A stretch of DNA of 64,000 nucleotides from an uncultured Bacilli bacterium. GTDB lineage: Bacteria > Bacillota_I > Bacilli_A > RF39 > UBA660. Where the stretch lies: positions 11,775 through 75,774 of the forward strand of contig CAJTUT010000004.1 in NCBI GenBank assembly GCA_910579455.1. The letters run 5' to 3'. How positions within the stretch are numbered: the stretch's first letter is position 1; each line of letters begins with the position of its first letter. The notes below the pieces were generated by a model that ran no database searches, was not told the origin of the DNA, and saw only the letters and a list, made by a program, of their open reading frames with translations. Positions 28,223 through 36,478 of this stretch are shown here, one piece after another. Made by a program: the position numbers and the translations under genes.

Positions 28223-28393
28223 AAATTCTAAACACATATTATATATTTATCATAAAGTTATTGTAAAAAAGGGGTAATATAATAAATATGTTAGGAAATG
28301 TCCCAACCGAAAACACAAAAGATTAGAGAATTTTTAAAAATGTAATGGAAGACTAAATTCCTTTTGATAAATGTTTATTCTTATTACGTTTTA

Positions 28394-28430
28394 TGAGATG
28401 AGGTTACACTTAAAACCTTATCTCATTTTA
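28394..28430 (+). terminator. Rho-independent terminator
   Basis: TGAGATGAGGTT (28394-28405) and AACCTTATCTCA (28414-28425) form a 12-bp stem with one G-T pair, followed by TTTTATTT. It probably ends the transcript of the two small genes and lies just past the end of the IS30 remnant on the other strand. Confidence 0.7.
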
Positions 28431-28435
28431 TTTCT

Positions 28436-29026
28436 TTAATATTTAATAAATCCAAAATTTCCCCTATATGGGTTACTAGAAGTAGAAAACATAAATGTAA
28501 AAACTTCGTAAGGTATTTTACCCTTGTAAGAATTTCTAGGTGTAGAATCAATATGTGAGAACATTAAATTTAAATCATCTTGATTAATATTAGATATATC
28601 AATTTCATTAGAGATAATATTTCTAATATAATTATGTGTGTTTTCAATATGGGGTTTTAAAATAATTGATAAGGAACACAATAAAAAATATTAGTTTTAA
28701 ATTCCCCTATACCTGAATTAAATTCAAATAAATTTACCTTTTTGAATTTAACACTCCTGTCAATAAGAATCAAAAAAATAGTTCTCTATATAAATCATGT
28801 CCAATTTATTTACTAACTCATCTAAAGTTTTATTTTAATGAATAAAGCCAATAATAATACCAGAACCTTCAAAGTAAAATGTTTAAATATAAGGACCAAA
28901 TTGACTATTTAAAACTGTATCCATTTCAGTAGTAGGTACCTCAGGATTATTTTCTTTAAATATAAGATAATCTTTATATTCATGATTTTCGTAATTTACA
29001 GGTGTTTTTCTTTTTTTATTGACAAA
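28436..29026 (-). pseudogene. IS30-family transposase remnant
   Basis: Read on the minus strand, pieces of one IS30-type transposase appear in order across frameshifts and stops. First comes EYKDYLIFKENNPEVPTTEMDTV with its DDE aspartate (in the frame ending near 28883). Then TFYFEGSGIIIGFIH...KTLDELVNKLDMIY (about 28770-28880). Last come KPHIENTHNYIRNII, LMFSHIDSTPRNSYKGKIPYEVF and the C-terminus (28436-28681). The DNGxEF part is lost or scrambled. The element is inactive. Its N-terminal side is cut off where the promoter element at 29019 begins. Confidence 0.8.
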
Positions 29027-29068
29027 TCGCTCAGGGGGGGGGTATACTGTAAACAAATAGTAAATAAA
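29019..29068 (+). promoter_or_regulatory. Promoter element copy 2, with a nine-G spacer tract
   Basis: TTGACA (29019-29024), an 18-bp spacer of AATCGCTCA plus nine Gs (29034-29042), and TATACT (29043-29048), then GTAA, six bases and AGTAAATAAA. The layout is the same as at 4722-4770. The G tract sits where length changes would alter -35/-10 spacing. It is about 170 bp upstream of the prepilin-like gene; another candidate promoter (TTGCAC-17-TAATAT, near 29145-29175) lies closer. Confidence 0.75.
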
Positions 29069-29217
29069 CAAAGCTATTATTATGTTAATTGATCTATGAT
29101 TAATACATATTCATAATAGAAAGGTATATATATTATTGAAAATGGATATTGCACTAATAAAATAAATATGCTAATATAATAGTTAGTTAGAATGTAAAAT
29201 ATGGGGTGAATATTATA

Positions 29218-29739
29218 ATGCTAAAAAAAATAAAAGAAAAAGACGGATTTACTTTAATTGAGTTACTAGCAGTTATCGTAATATTAGGAATTTTAATGAT
29301 TATTGCGATTCCTCAGGTGACGAAATATATTGAAAATTCAAAAAAAGATACCTATGCAGATACAGCTAAGGCATATATTAACTCAGCAAGATATATGCTT
29401 TTAAATGATGAGTTTGAGACATGTACTCTACCAGAAGATGGAGGAGCTCCTATTTATATTCCATTAAAAGCAATTTACTTAGAACAAGGAGGAGAAAAGT
29501 CTCCATATAGTAAAGTAATAGATTTAAACAACAGTTTTATTCAAGTAAGTAAACCAACCGCTAAAGATAAATATCAATATTCAATATTTATCACCGACCA
29601 ACAGAAAAATGGAACACCCAAGTTAACTAACGAAACAGAGTTAACTAGAACTGCTATTTCAAAAAAAGGAACTCCTTCTTCTTTAACTCATGCAAAATAT
29701 TGTGCTGAAGAAAAACCAACTGAGAAGGAAAAATCTTGA
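29218..29739 (+). CDS. Type IV prepilin-like protein
   Basis: The 173-residue protein has a class III signal: a short basic leader, then G-F-T-L-I-E-L (about residues 8-14) and the long hydrophobic helix ending in IPQVTKYIENSKK. Prepilin peptidase would cut between Gly and Phe, with Glu at mature position 5. The C-terminal globular part contains two cysteines (ETCTLP and KYCAEE), which could form the usual disulfide loop. No pilus assembly genes lie nearby. The ATG at 29218 follows ATGGGGTGAATATTATA; an upstream GTG in that region is rejected. Confidence 0.9.
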   Translation: MLKKIKEKDGFTLIELLAVIVILGILMIIAIPQVTKYIENSKKDTYADTAKAYINSARYMLLNDEFETCTLPEDGGAPIYIPLKAIYLEQGGEKSPYSKVIDLNNSFIQVSKPTAKDKYQYSIFITDQQKNGTPKLTNETELTRTAISKKGTPSSLTHAKYCAEEKPTEKEKS

Positions 29740-29756
29740 TAGATGTGATATAATAG

Positions 29757-29784
29757 AACTTAGAAAATCTAAGTTTTATTTTTT
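29757..29784 (+). terminator. Hairpin with T tract between the prepilin and nfo genes
   Basis: AACTTAGA (29757-29764) and TCTAAGTT (29768-29775) form an 8-bp stem, then TTATTTTTT. Immediately upstream is an extended -10 (TGATATAAT, ending at 29754). The hairpin can therefore act as terminator for the prepilin gene and also sit at the 5' end of the nfo transcript. Confidence 0.7.
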
Positions 29785-29795
29785 GGAGGTAAACT

Positions 29796-30677
29796 ATGTT
29801 ATTAATTGGAAGTCATGTAGGTTTTAAGAAAGATACTCAACTTCTAGGGAGCCTAGAAGAAGCACTTAGCTATGGTGCCACCACTTTTATGTTTTATACA
29901 GGAGCTCCTCAGAATACAATGAGAAGTAATATTGATAAAGAACTTACAAAAAGAGCATTAGAAAAAATGAATAACCAGGATATAGATTATACTAAAGTGA
30001 TTGTTCACGCCCCCTATATTGTAAATCTTGCCAATAATAAGGACCAAGATAAATACAAATTTTCAATTCGTTTTTTAAAAGAGGAAGTGAAACGTTGTGA
30101 AGAGCTAGGTATCAAGTATCTAGTCCTTCATCCAGGAAGTCATGTGGGATTGGGAGTAGATTTGGGAATTAAGAATATCATAGATGCATTAAATATTATT
30201 TTAGAAGAGTCTAATGTGACAATTTTACTAGAAACTATGGCCGGAAAGGGTAGCGAGCTTGGTTCTACTTTTAAAGAAATAAAAAAGATTATTACAGGAG
30301 TGAAAAATAAGGATAAAATTGGGGTTTGTATGGATACTTGTCATTTAAATGATGCCGGATATCATGTAGAGGATTTTGATCAACTCTTAAATTATTTTGA
30401 TGAAGTAGTAGGTATAAATTATTTAAAATGTATTCATATTAATGATAGTAAAAATGAAAAATCATCTCATAAAGATAGACATGAAAATATCGGATTTGGT
30501 ACTATTGGATTTGATTCCTTAATTAAAATTATTTATCATGAAAAATTAAAAAAGATTCCTAAGATCTTAGAAACACCATATATAGGAAAAATAGCACCTT
30601 ATAAAGAAGAGATTAAAATGATTAGAGAAAAAAGATTCAATCCAGACATGAAAGAAGAAATAGAAAAAGCAGGTTAG
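29796..30677 (+). CDS. nfo: Endonuclease IV (deoxyribonuclease IV)
   Basis: The 293-residue AP endonuclease nicks DNA 5' to abasic sites in base excision repair. The TIM-barrel metal ligands are recognisable: IGSHVG at the start, HAPYIVN, LVLHPGSH, ILLETMAGKG, VCMDTCHLNDAGY, IHINDSKN and HKDRHENIGFG. The length is that of the family. TTTTGGAGGTAAACT precedes the ATG. It converges on, and overlaps by four bases, a DUF2624-like gene, recalling the yqfS-yqfT neighbourhood of B. subtilis. Confidence 0.95.
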   Translation: MLLIGSHVGFKKDTQLLGSLEEALSYGATTFMFYTGAPQNTMRSNIDKELTKRALEKMNNQDIDYTKVIVHAPYIVNLANNKDQDKYKFSIRFLKEEVKRCEELGIKYLVLHPGSHVGLGVDLGIKNIIDALNIILEESNVTILLETMAGKGSELGSTFKEIKKIITGVKNKDKIGVCMDTCHLNDAGYHVEDFDQLLNYFDEVVGINYLKCIHINDSKNEKSSHKDRHENIGFGTIGFDSLIKIIYHEKLKKIPKILETPYIGKIAPYKEEIKMIREKRFNPDMKEEIEKAG

Positions 30678-30695
30678 ATTAAAAACTTGCTTTTA
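30664..30695. terminator. Terminator hairpin at convergent gene ends
   Basis: AAAGCAGG (30666-30673) pairs with CTTGCTTT (30686-30693) with one G-T pair. The A-rich left and T-rich right flanks suit termination of nfo and possibly of the converging gene. Confidence 0.6.
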
Positions 30696-30940
30696 TACTC
30701 TTTATATAAACTCATAATTTTTTGATATAAATAATTTGAAATACTTTCCTGTAGTTCTTGAAAAGAAGATTCGTCTCCATTTAATATATTTTTATAATTC
30801 CTTTTTATAAAATTATATATTATAATAGAATCTGACTTAGAAAGTAGTATTTGTTTTTTAGCAGCATATGTTAAAATATCATCAACTGTCAAATTATGAT
30901 TTATATAGTTACTAATTAAATTCTTATAAATATGAATCAC
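30674..30940 (-). CDS. DUF2624-like small protein (YqfT-like)
   Basis: The 88-residue protein reads like the DUF2624 family: LTVDDILTYAAKKQILLSKSDSIIIYNFIKRN parallels the LTAEELLKYA-x-Q pattern of B. subtilis YqfT, and the adjacent endonuclease IV gene matches the yqfS-yqfT arrangement. The function of the family is unknown. It has no signal or membrane segment and appears all-helical. Its stop codon shares bases with the nfo stop on the opposite strand. Confidence 0.65.
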   Translation of the reverse strand: MIHIYKNLISNYINHNLTVDDILTYAAKKQILLSKSDSIIIYNFIKRNYKNILNGDESSFQELQESISNYLYQKIMSLYKEYKSKFLI

Positions 30941-31005
30941 CTAATTAAATATATGAAATAACTTTTGAATTATGTGATAAACTAGTAATAGAAAGAAGGG
31001 TTTAC

Positions 31006-33066
31006 ATGAAGAAGAAAAAAGTGCTAAATAAAAAAAGAAGTCCCCAATTAGAAGAAATAGAAAAAAGAAGATTATGGATTATAATGGGAGTTATTATCCT
31101 ACTTTTTTCTGTTGTATTCATAAAGTTTTATCAGGTGATGATTTTAGACCATAACAAGTATAAAAAACAGCTAAAAGAATTATCTTATGATACTGTGGAA
31201 GGTCCGTCTGCTCCACGTGGAAGAATTTATGATAGAAACTATAATATATTAGTAGATAATATAGCTGTAAAAACGATTTATTATCAAAAAGACAAATCGC
31301 TTTCTACGAAAGATGAAATTAAATTAGCGTATCAAGTGAGTCCTCATTTAAACCTGGATATTAGTAAATTAGAAAATAGAAATAAGAGGGAGTTTTATGT
31401 AGAAATTCATCCTAACATTGCTTCTAAAAAAATTACAAAAAAAGAGTGGGAAAAGTTAGATCAAAGGAAATTGACAAGTAATGATATTAAAGAGATGAAA
31501 ATCAAAAGAATTACGGATGATGAATTAAATAGTATGAGTGAAGAGGATAAAAAGGCTGCTTATTTATATTATTTAATGAATAAAGGATATGCGTATGACG
31601 AAAAGACAATTCGAACCGATGATGTTACGGACGAAGAATATGCATATATTTCAGAAAATAATAAAGAATTAGGTGGGTTTAATACTAGATTAGATTGGGA
31701 AAGGGTTTATCCATATGGAGATACCTTTAAATCAATTCTTGGTAAGGTTTCCTCATCTTCTACAGGAATTCCTAAGGAGGAAAAGGAGTATTATTTAAGT
31801 AAGGGATACTCCTTAAATGATCGAGTAGGAATTAGTTATTTAGAAAAACAATATGAAAAGTACTTGAGGGGAAAGAAAGAAATTTATCAGGTAGTAAATA
31901 GTCATGAATTAAAATTAATAGAAGAAGGGAAAAGAGGGAATGATATTGTTCTTTCCATTGATATTAATCTTCAAAAGAAAATAGAGGATATTTTAACCGA
32001 GGAGGTTATAAAAACTAAGGGTGAGGCGAATACTCAATTTTATGATCATTCCTCTGTAGTGATTCAGGATCCAAAAACAGGAGAAGTACTTGCGATGTCT
32101 TCCAAACAAATTGTGGATGGAAAAGTGGTGGACCATACAAGTAGCATTTTAACGTCCCCTGTAACTCCTGGATCAGTAGTAAAAGGAGCCTCTATCCTAG
32201 TTGGCTATAATAGTGGGGTATTGAAAATGGGAGATTATATTGTAGATGAATGCATTCAAGTAAGAGGAACGAATGAAAAATGTTCTTATCATACATTAGG
32301 TAGAATTAATGATATAACAGCTTTAGCTATGTCTAGTAATGTATACCAGTGGAAAACAGCGATCAAGGTAGCAGGATATCGTTATAGTAGAGGAATGACG
32401 TTGCCATTAAATCAAGCAGCTTTTGATACCTATAGAAAGATGTATCACTCTTTTGGATTAGGAGTAAAAACAGAAATTGATCTTCCCGTAGAGAGTTTAG
32501 GATATGGTGCAAAAAAGGATACACAGGCAGGAAACTTATTAGACTTTGTAATTGGTCAGTATGAAACCTATACCACCATTCAACTGTCGCAATATATTAA
32601 TACCATTGCCAATCGAGGAAGTCGGTTAAAACCATCTTTGCTAAAGGAGGTACATGAGGCTACTAATGATGAAACATTAGGAAAAACAATTTATGAGAAT
32701 AAGGTAAAAATTTTAAATAAGGTAGATACTAAAGAGGAATATATGAACCGTGTTCATGAAGGATTCCATGCTGTAATTAATTCATCATCAGGGTATGGTA
32801 GAGGTTATATGGATTATAGGTATAGTCCAAGTGGAAAGACTGGAACCTCCCAAAGTTTTATTGATACTGATAATGATGGAGTAATTGATAAGGAAACTAT
32901 TACATCTACTTTTGTAGGATATGCTCCAAGTAATGATCCTAAGATGTCGATTACCGTAGTTTCTCCAAATTCTTCACGACCTGACACCAGTAATAGTTTT
33001 GCAAGTTTAGTAACCATGAGAATTACAAAAAAGTCAACTGATGCATATTTTACTCTGAATCCATAG
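31006..33066 (+). CDS. Class B penicillin-binding protein (transpeptidase)
   Basis: The 686-residue monofunctional peptidoglycan transpeptidase has a cytoplasmic basic tail, one membrane anchor (about residues 28-47), a dimerisation domain starting APRGRIYDRN, and a transpeptidase domain. Active-site motifs are S390-V-V-K393 (usual form STFK), S443-S-N445 (SxN), and K611-T-G613 followed by TS. The Ser-Val-Val-Lys version with following Gly is slightly unusual. The choice between elongation (PBP2/MrdA) and division (FtsI/PBP3) types cannot be made from this context. AGAAGGGTTTAC precedes the ATG. Confidence 0.92.
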   Translation: MKKKKVLNKKRSPQLEEIEKRRLWIIMGVIILLFSVVFIKFYQVMILDHNKYKKQLKELSYDTVEGPSAPRGRIYDRNYNILVDNIAVKTIYYQKDKSLSTKDEIKLAYQVSPHLNLDISKLENRNKREFYVEIHPNIASKKITKKEWEKLDQRKLTSNDIKEMKIKRITDDELNSMSEEDKKAAYLYYLMNKGYAYDEKTIRTDDVTDEEYAYISENNKELGGFNTRLDWERVYPYGDTFKSILGKVSSSSTGIPKEEKEYYLSKGYSLNDRVGISYLEKQYEKYLRGKKEIYQVVNSHELKLIEEGKRGNDIVLSIDINLQKKIEDILTEEVIKTKGEANTQFYDHSSVVIQDPKTGEVLAMSSKQIVDGKVVDHTSSILTSPVTPGSVVKGASILVGYNSGVLKMGDYIVDECIQVRGTNEKCSYHTLGRINDITALAMSSNVYQWKTAIKVAGYRYSRGMTLPLNQAAFDTYRKMYHSFGLGVKTEIDLPVESLGYGAKKDTQAGNLLDFVIGQYETYTTIQLSQYINTIANRGSRLKPSLLKEVHEATNDETLGKTIYENKVKILNKVDTKEEYMNRVHEGFHAVINSSSGYGRGYMDYRYSPSGKTGTSQSFIDTDNDGVIDKETITSTFVGYAPSNDPKMSITVVSPNSSRPDTSNSFASLVTMRITKKSTDAYFTLNP

Positions 33067-33135
33067 ATTTTAGTTCCAAAAATAAAAAAAGTGTGTTATA
33101 GTAATATTGTATTGATATAGAATAGTGGTGATAGA

Positions 33136-34413
33136 ATGAATTTTAAGTATTGGTTAAAAAAGACTGTAAATATTAAAACAAATTATTTAATTATTATAAT
33201 TGTAGCAGCTATCTTAATTATAGGAGGATGTTTCTCTTATGCGGTTTTTACAGTAAGTAGTGAAAGTAAAGGTGCACTAAATATAGTTACAGGAAATCTA
33301 TATTCTCATATAGAGAGTATTGACCTGGATAAGGATAAAAGTATTACCGTTGAGCCGAATGACTCTGTGATTATTACATTAAAACTATTAAATGTGAATG
33401 GAATAGAAGTAAAGGCCAATATGTATTATACAGCGTCCTCCTCGACAGTTGATGTGAATTATTTAGATAAAATGGATGCACCACCATCAAGAAATGGCGA
33501 TATTTTAGGAACTAATGGTAGTAATAGGGATTCAAAAGAAATGGATATAAAGATCACAAATCATGATGCTAGTCATCCAGTTACGGTAACCTTTGGTAGT
33601 AATGTCGGATTAAAAAACTCTAACTTAGACTTCCCTGTAGATAAAAGGGAAATTGTAAAGTTTAATGGAAATCCATATATTATGAAAGCATATAATTATA
33701 ATGATGATAATACAGCAGGAAATTATTGTCTAACAGGTGACGAGGATACTTGTGAAAAAACAGAATGCTATAAAGACAAATCCGCTAATGCATGTTCTTT
33801 TGGAACTGTAATAAAATATAGAGTAAATGATGAAGAAGAAAAAGTCTTTTATGTAATAGAGGATCATGGAGATACTATAACATTACAACAAAGAGAGAAT
33901 ACAATTAATAATATAGAATGGTATGCAGAAGGAAATGACAATACAAAAGGGCCTCTTACCGTATTATCAAAGTTGGAAGAGGAAACAAAAAAGTGGGATA
34001 ATGTATTAGACCAAGTATATACTATGGGGACTACTACATTTAAAGATATCGCATTTACAGGTTGTGCAGCTTATAATACTTGTAGTTCTAATGCATATAC
34101 TTTAGAAGAAAGGACCGGAAAAGCAAGAATGATTACTGCCCAAGAAGCAGCGGCTCTTAATTGTACAGACATTCAAAATTCATGTCCAAAATGGATGAGC
34201 AACTATTTATATTTGTCTACAAATCATGGTGGTACAGTAGATGACAATACACCGATTAATGGCAAATATAACCAAAATTATTGGACAATGTCATCTTTTA
34301 CTACAATTCCGGGTAGTGCTATGAATATAACTAATAGTGGTATTTTGACAGGGGCGAATGGCTTAACTACTGATGTTGCAGGAGCTCGAGCAGTCATTGA
34401 AATCTCAAAATAG
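33136..34413 (+). CDS. TasA-like/secreted surface protein, intact paralogue of the 4787 pseudogene
   Basis: The 425-residue protein has a membrane or signal segment (about residues 18-36) ending CFSYAVFTV, which resembles SipW-dependent TasA/camelysin signals. A beta-rich region follows (IVTGNLYSHIESIDL, VIITLKLLNVNG). The C-terminal half (from YIMKAYNYND) carries three pairs or more of cysteines and the segments SCPKWM, YWTMSSF and GARAVIEISK, shared with the interrupted gene at 4787-5656. There is no sorting motif. A role as an extracellular fibre or surface component is inferred. ATAGTGGTGATAGA precedes the ATG. Confidence 0.75.
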   Translation: MNFKYWLKKTVNIKTNYLIIIIVAAILIIGGCFSYAVFTVSSESKGALNIVTGNLYSHIESIDLDKDKSITVEPNDSVIITLKLLNVNGIEVKANMYYTASSSTVDVNYLDKMDAPPSRNGDILGTNGSNRDSKEMDIKITNHDASHPVTVTFGSNVGLKNSNLDFPVDKREIVKFNGNPYIMKAYNYNDDNTAGNYCLTGDEDTCEKTECYKDKSANACSFGTVIKYRVNDEEEKVFYVIEDHGDTITLQQRENTINNIEWYAEGNDNTKGPLTVLSKLEEETKKWDNVLDQVYTMGTTTFKDIAFTGCAAYNTCSSNAYTLEERTGKARMITAQEAAALNCTDIQNSCPKWMSNYLYLSTNHGGTVDDNTPINGKYNQNYWTMSSFTTIPGSAMNITNSGILTGANGLTTDVAGARAVIEISK

Positions 34414-34434
34414 TTTGGAGAGAATAAAATGTAT

Positions 34435-34472
34435 AAAAATATCAAAAAACTTTTGCTTTTTTGATATTTTTT
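34435..34472 (+). terminator. Strong rho-independent terminator
   Basis: A 15-bp perfect stem, AAAAATATCAAAAAA (34435-34449) and its complement (34457-34471), with a 7-base loop. The rpmG promoter -10 follows directly. Confidence 0.88.
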
Positions 34473-34480
34473 GATATAAT
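34451..34480 (+). promoter_or_regulatory. rpmG promoter built on the terminator arm
   Basis: An extended -10 TGATATAAT (34472-34480) with a weak -35 TTTTGC (34451-34456) at 18 bp. The 3' arm of the terminator is the promoter spacer. Confidence 0.55.
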
Positions 34481-34505
34481 ACCTATAGACGTAAGGAGGG
34501 ATAAC

Positions 34506-34670
34506 ATGGCAAAAGTAGGAAATAGACAAAGAAAAACATTAGTTTGTAGTGAGTGTAGCGAGGAAAATTATAGAATTGAAAAAAATGTTAAGAATACAAC
34601 AGAACGTCTAACATGTAACAGATATTGTCCTAGATGTAGAAAGCATACTGAACATAAAGAAAAGAAATAA
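34506..34670 (+). CDS. rpmG: 50S ribosomal protein L33 (zinc-binding form)
   Basis: The 54-residue large-subunit protein has two CxxC pairs (CSEC at residues 14-17 and CPRC near 41-44), so it is the zinc-dependent C+ type. The KNVKNTTERL-TCNRYCPRC-HT layout is standard. The ATG follows AAGGAGGGATAAC; the longer upstream frame is not used. In many Firmicutes rpmG precedes secE-nusG; here the next gene is efp and no secE is visible. Confidence 0.95.
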   Translation: MAKVGNRQRKTLVCSECSEENYRIEKNVKNTTERLTCNRYCPRCRKHTEHKEKK

Positions 34671-34883
34671 TTAGAAAAGGGGATTTAGTTTGAATGCTCT
34701 AATAAAAAAATCCATTGCATTCAACTATTATTTATTAAAGATTCATTAAATTGTCAGAAAATGGGTATTATGAATCTACCAAGTCCAATTGGCAATTCCA
34801 AAAGAGAATTAATGGAAATATAAGGGTAAAAGGAAAAAATATCTAAGTTACCACGAATACCTAGAAAATAGGGAGGATAAGTA

Positions 34884-35441
34884 ATGATAAACGTAAATGA
34901 AATAAAAAATGGTATGACTATTATGATAGAGGGACAAATCTATCAAGTAGTAGAATTTTTACATGTAAAACCAGGAAAAGGATCTGCCTTTATGAAAACA
35001 AAATTAAGGAATTTAAGAACTGGTGGAATTGTAGAAAGAACATTTAATACAAATGTAAAATTTGAAAGAGCAAATATTAATAAGCAAAATGTACAATACC
35101 TATATAATACAGGAGATACTTATTTCTTTATGAACATGGATAATTATGAGCAATTAGAATTAAGTTCCGATCAAGTAGGAGAAAGTAAAAATTATTTAAT
35201 TGAAAATATGAGTGTTTATGTAATCCTTTATGAAGGGGAACTCTTAGGAATTGACTTACCAGATAAGGTTGAATTTACAATAGTAGAAACAGAACCAGCT
35301 GTTAGAGGAAATACAACTAATAATGCACTTAAGGATGCTACAGTAGAAACTGGTTTAGTCGTAAAAGTTCCTATGTTTATTGAACAAGGAGAAAAAATAC
35401 TAGTAACAACTTCAGATGGAAAATATTCATCAAGAGCATAA
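34884..35441 (+). CDS. efp: Elongation factor P
   Basis: The 185-residue protein relieves ribosome stalling at polyproline stretches. It has the KOW-like N-terminal domain with the conserved loop HVKPGKGSAF and Lys32 at the tip, which is modified in many species, and two OB domains ending with the YSSRA-type tail (family ending near Y-x-x-R). The length is exactly typical. AGGGAGGATAAGTA precedes the ATG. Confidence 0.97.
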   Translation: MINVNEIKNGMTIMIEGQIYQVVEFLHVKPGKGSAFMKTKLRNLRTGGIVERTFNTNVKFERANINKQNVQYLYNTGDTYFFMNMDNYEQLELSSDQVGESKNYLIENMSVYVILYEGELLGIDLPDKVEFTIVETEPAVRGNTTNNALKDATVETGLVVKVPMFIEQGEKILVTTSDGKYSSRA

Positions 35442-35453
35442 GGCTCTTTTTTT
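35432..35453 (+). terminator. Rho-independent terminator of efp
   Basis: AAGAGC (35432-35437) and GCTCTT (35443-35448) with a 5-base loop and a long T run. It overlaps the efp stop codon. Confidence 0.8.
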
Positions 35454-35592
35454 ATAAAGCTTATATACAATAATATTATTGTATTTTAACGAGTCTTTAT
35501 TTATTCTATTAATATAGGATATTAGAAATCATCTAGTATAATACTTAAACTATGTTGATCTGATCATTAAATTTAAGAGATATACTTATTAT

Positions 35593-35618
35593 GGAACAGT
35601 AATGTTCCTTTTATATTT
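35593..35618 (+). terminator. Short terminator-like hairpin
   Basis: GGAACA (35593-35598), loop GTAA and TGTTCC (35603-35608) followed by T-rich sequence, in the gap before the SDR gene. An 18-bp perfect palindrome also lies at 35466-35483. Confidence 0.5.
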
Positions 35619-35621
35619 TTA

Positions 35622-35649
35622 TTGAATTTTTACTGAAATAGTATATAAT
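35622..35649 (+). promoter_or_regulatory. Probable promoter of the SDR/PLP-enzyme operon
   Basis: TTGAAT (35622-35627), a 16-bp spacer and TATAAT (35644-35649). Confidence 0.6.
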
Positions 35650-35734
35650 AAATATAATTTGATATTTAATAGAAGGTTATTTTTTATTACGAGTATCGAA
35701 GATATTAATAATAAGATTATATAGGTGAGTGAGT

Positions 35735-36478
35735 ATGAAAGATAAAGTTGCTTTGATTACAGGAGGGGCAAGTGGATTGGGTAGGACAATCACAGTAACC
35801 CTTGCTAAACAGGGATGCCAGGTCATAATTCTTTATCATACAAATGATAAAAAGGCCATCGAATTACAAAGAGAGATAAAGGAAAAATATCAGGTTCAAG
35901 CAAGAATTATAAAATGTGATTTATCAAGTGAACAAGAGATTAATAAAATGATAGAACAAATAAAACAGCAAAATATAAAAATCAATTACTTAGTAAATAA
36001 TGCTGCTTTATGTATAGATAGCTTATTTGAAGATAAAACCAAAGAAAATTTTATGAAAACTTTGGAAGTAAATGTAGTGGGGACGTTTTTAGTGAGTAGA
36101 TTAGTAGGGAATATGATGTATGAAAATAGAAATGGCACAATTGTTAATATATCTTCCACTAATGGAATCAATCAATATTTTCCTATGTCAATAGACTATG
36201 ATGCTTCAAAAGCAGCACTAAATTCACTTACTCATAATCTTGCATTACAATTTTCACCTTATGTACGGGTGAATGCGGTAGCACCAGGATGGGTAAAAAC
36301 AGAAAATGAAATGAGAGGGCTGGATGATCTATATATAAAAAGTGAAGAAGAAAAAATTTTCATCAAAAGGTTTGCAGAAGAGCAAGAAATTGCTAATATT
36401 ATAATTTTTTTATTATCTGATCAATCAAGTTATATAAATAATCAAATTATTGAGGCAGATGGAGGAATGTATTCATGA
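35735..36478 (+). CDS. Short-chain dehydrogenase/reductase (FabG-like)
   Basis: The 247-residue NAD(P)-dependent oxidoreductase has the Rossmann glycine motif TGGASGLG (residues 9-16), the NNA motif (LVNNAAL), the catalytic Ser (IVNISSTNG), and Tyr155-x3-Lys159 (YDASK), then APGWVKTE and the ADGGMYS ending. The overall pattern resembles FabG and glucose dehydrogenases; the substrate is unknown. The ATG at 35735 follows AGGTGAGTGAGT; a GTG six bases earlier is rejected. The last four bases overlap the next gene (ATGA), so the pair is coupled. It stands apart from any fatty-acid synthesis cluster. Confidence 0.88.
   Translation: MKDKVALITGGASGLGRTITVTLAKQGCQVIILYHTNDKKAIELQREIKEKYQVQARIIKCDLSSEQEINKMIEQIKQQNIKINYLVNNAALCIDSLFEDKTKENFMKTLEVNVVGTFLVSRLVGNMMYENRNGTIVNISSTNGINQYFPMSIDYDASKAALNSLTHNLALQFSPYVRVNAVAPGWVKTENEMRGLDDLYIKSEEEKIFIKRFAEEQEIANIIIFLLSDQSSYINNQIIEADGGMYS

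Noticed and set aside
31290..31302. GACAAATCGCT inside the penicillin-binding protein gene as a third copy of the promoter element
   Set aside because: It lies within coding sequence, lacks the -10, GTAA and AGTAAATAAA parts, and is explained by the codons.
34690..34724. TTGAATGC/GCATTCAA inverted repeat between rpmG and efp as a terminator or riboswitch
   Set aside because: The 8-bp stem has a 19-base loop, no T tract and no conserved riboswitch motif; it could be chance.
34671..34883. Hidden secE gene after rpmG
   Set aside because: The only frame there stops after about 19 codons and shows no SecE pattern.
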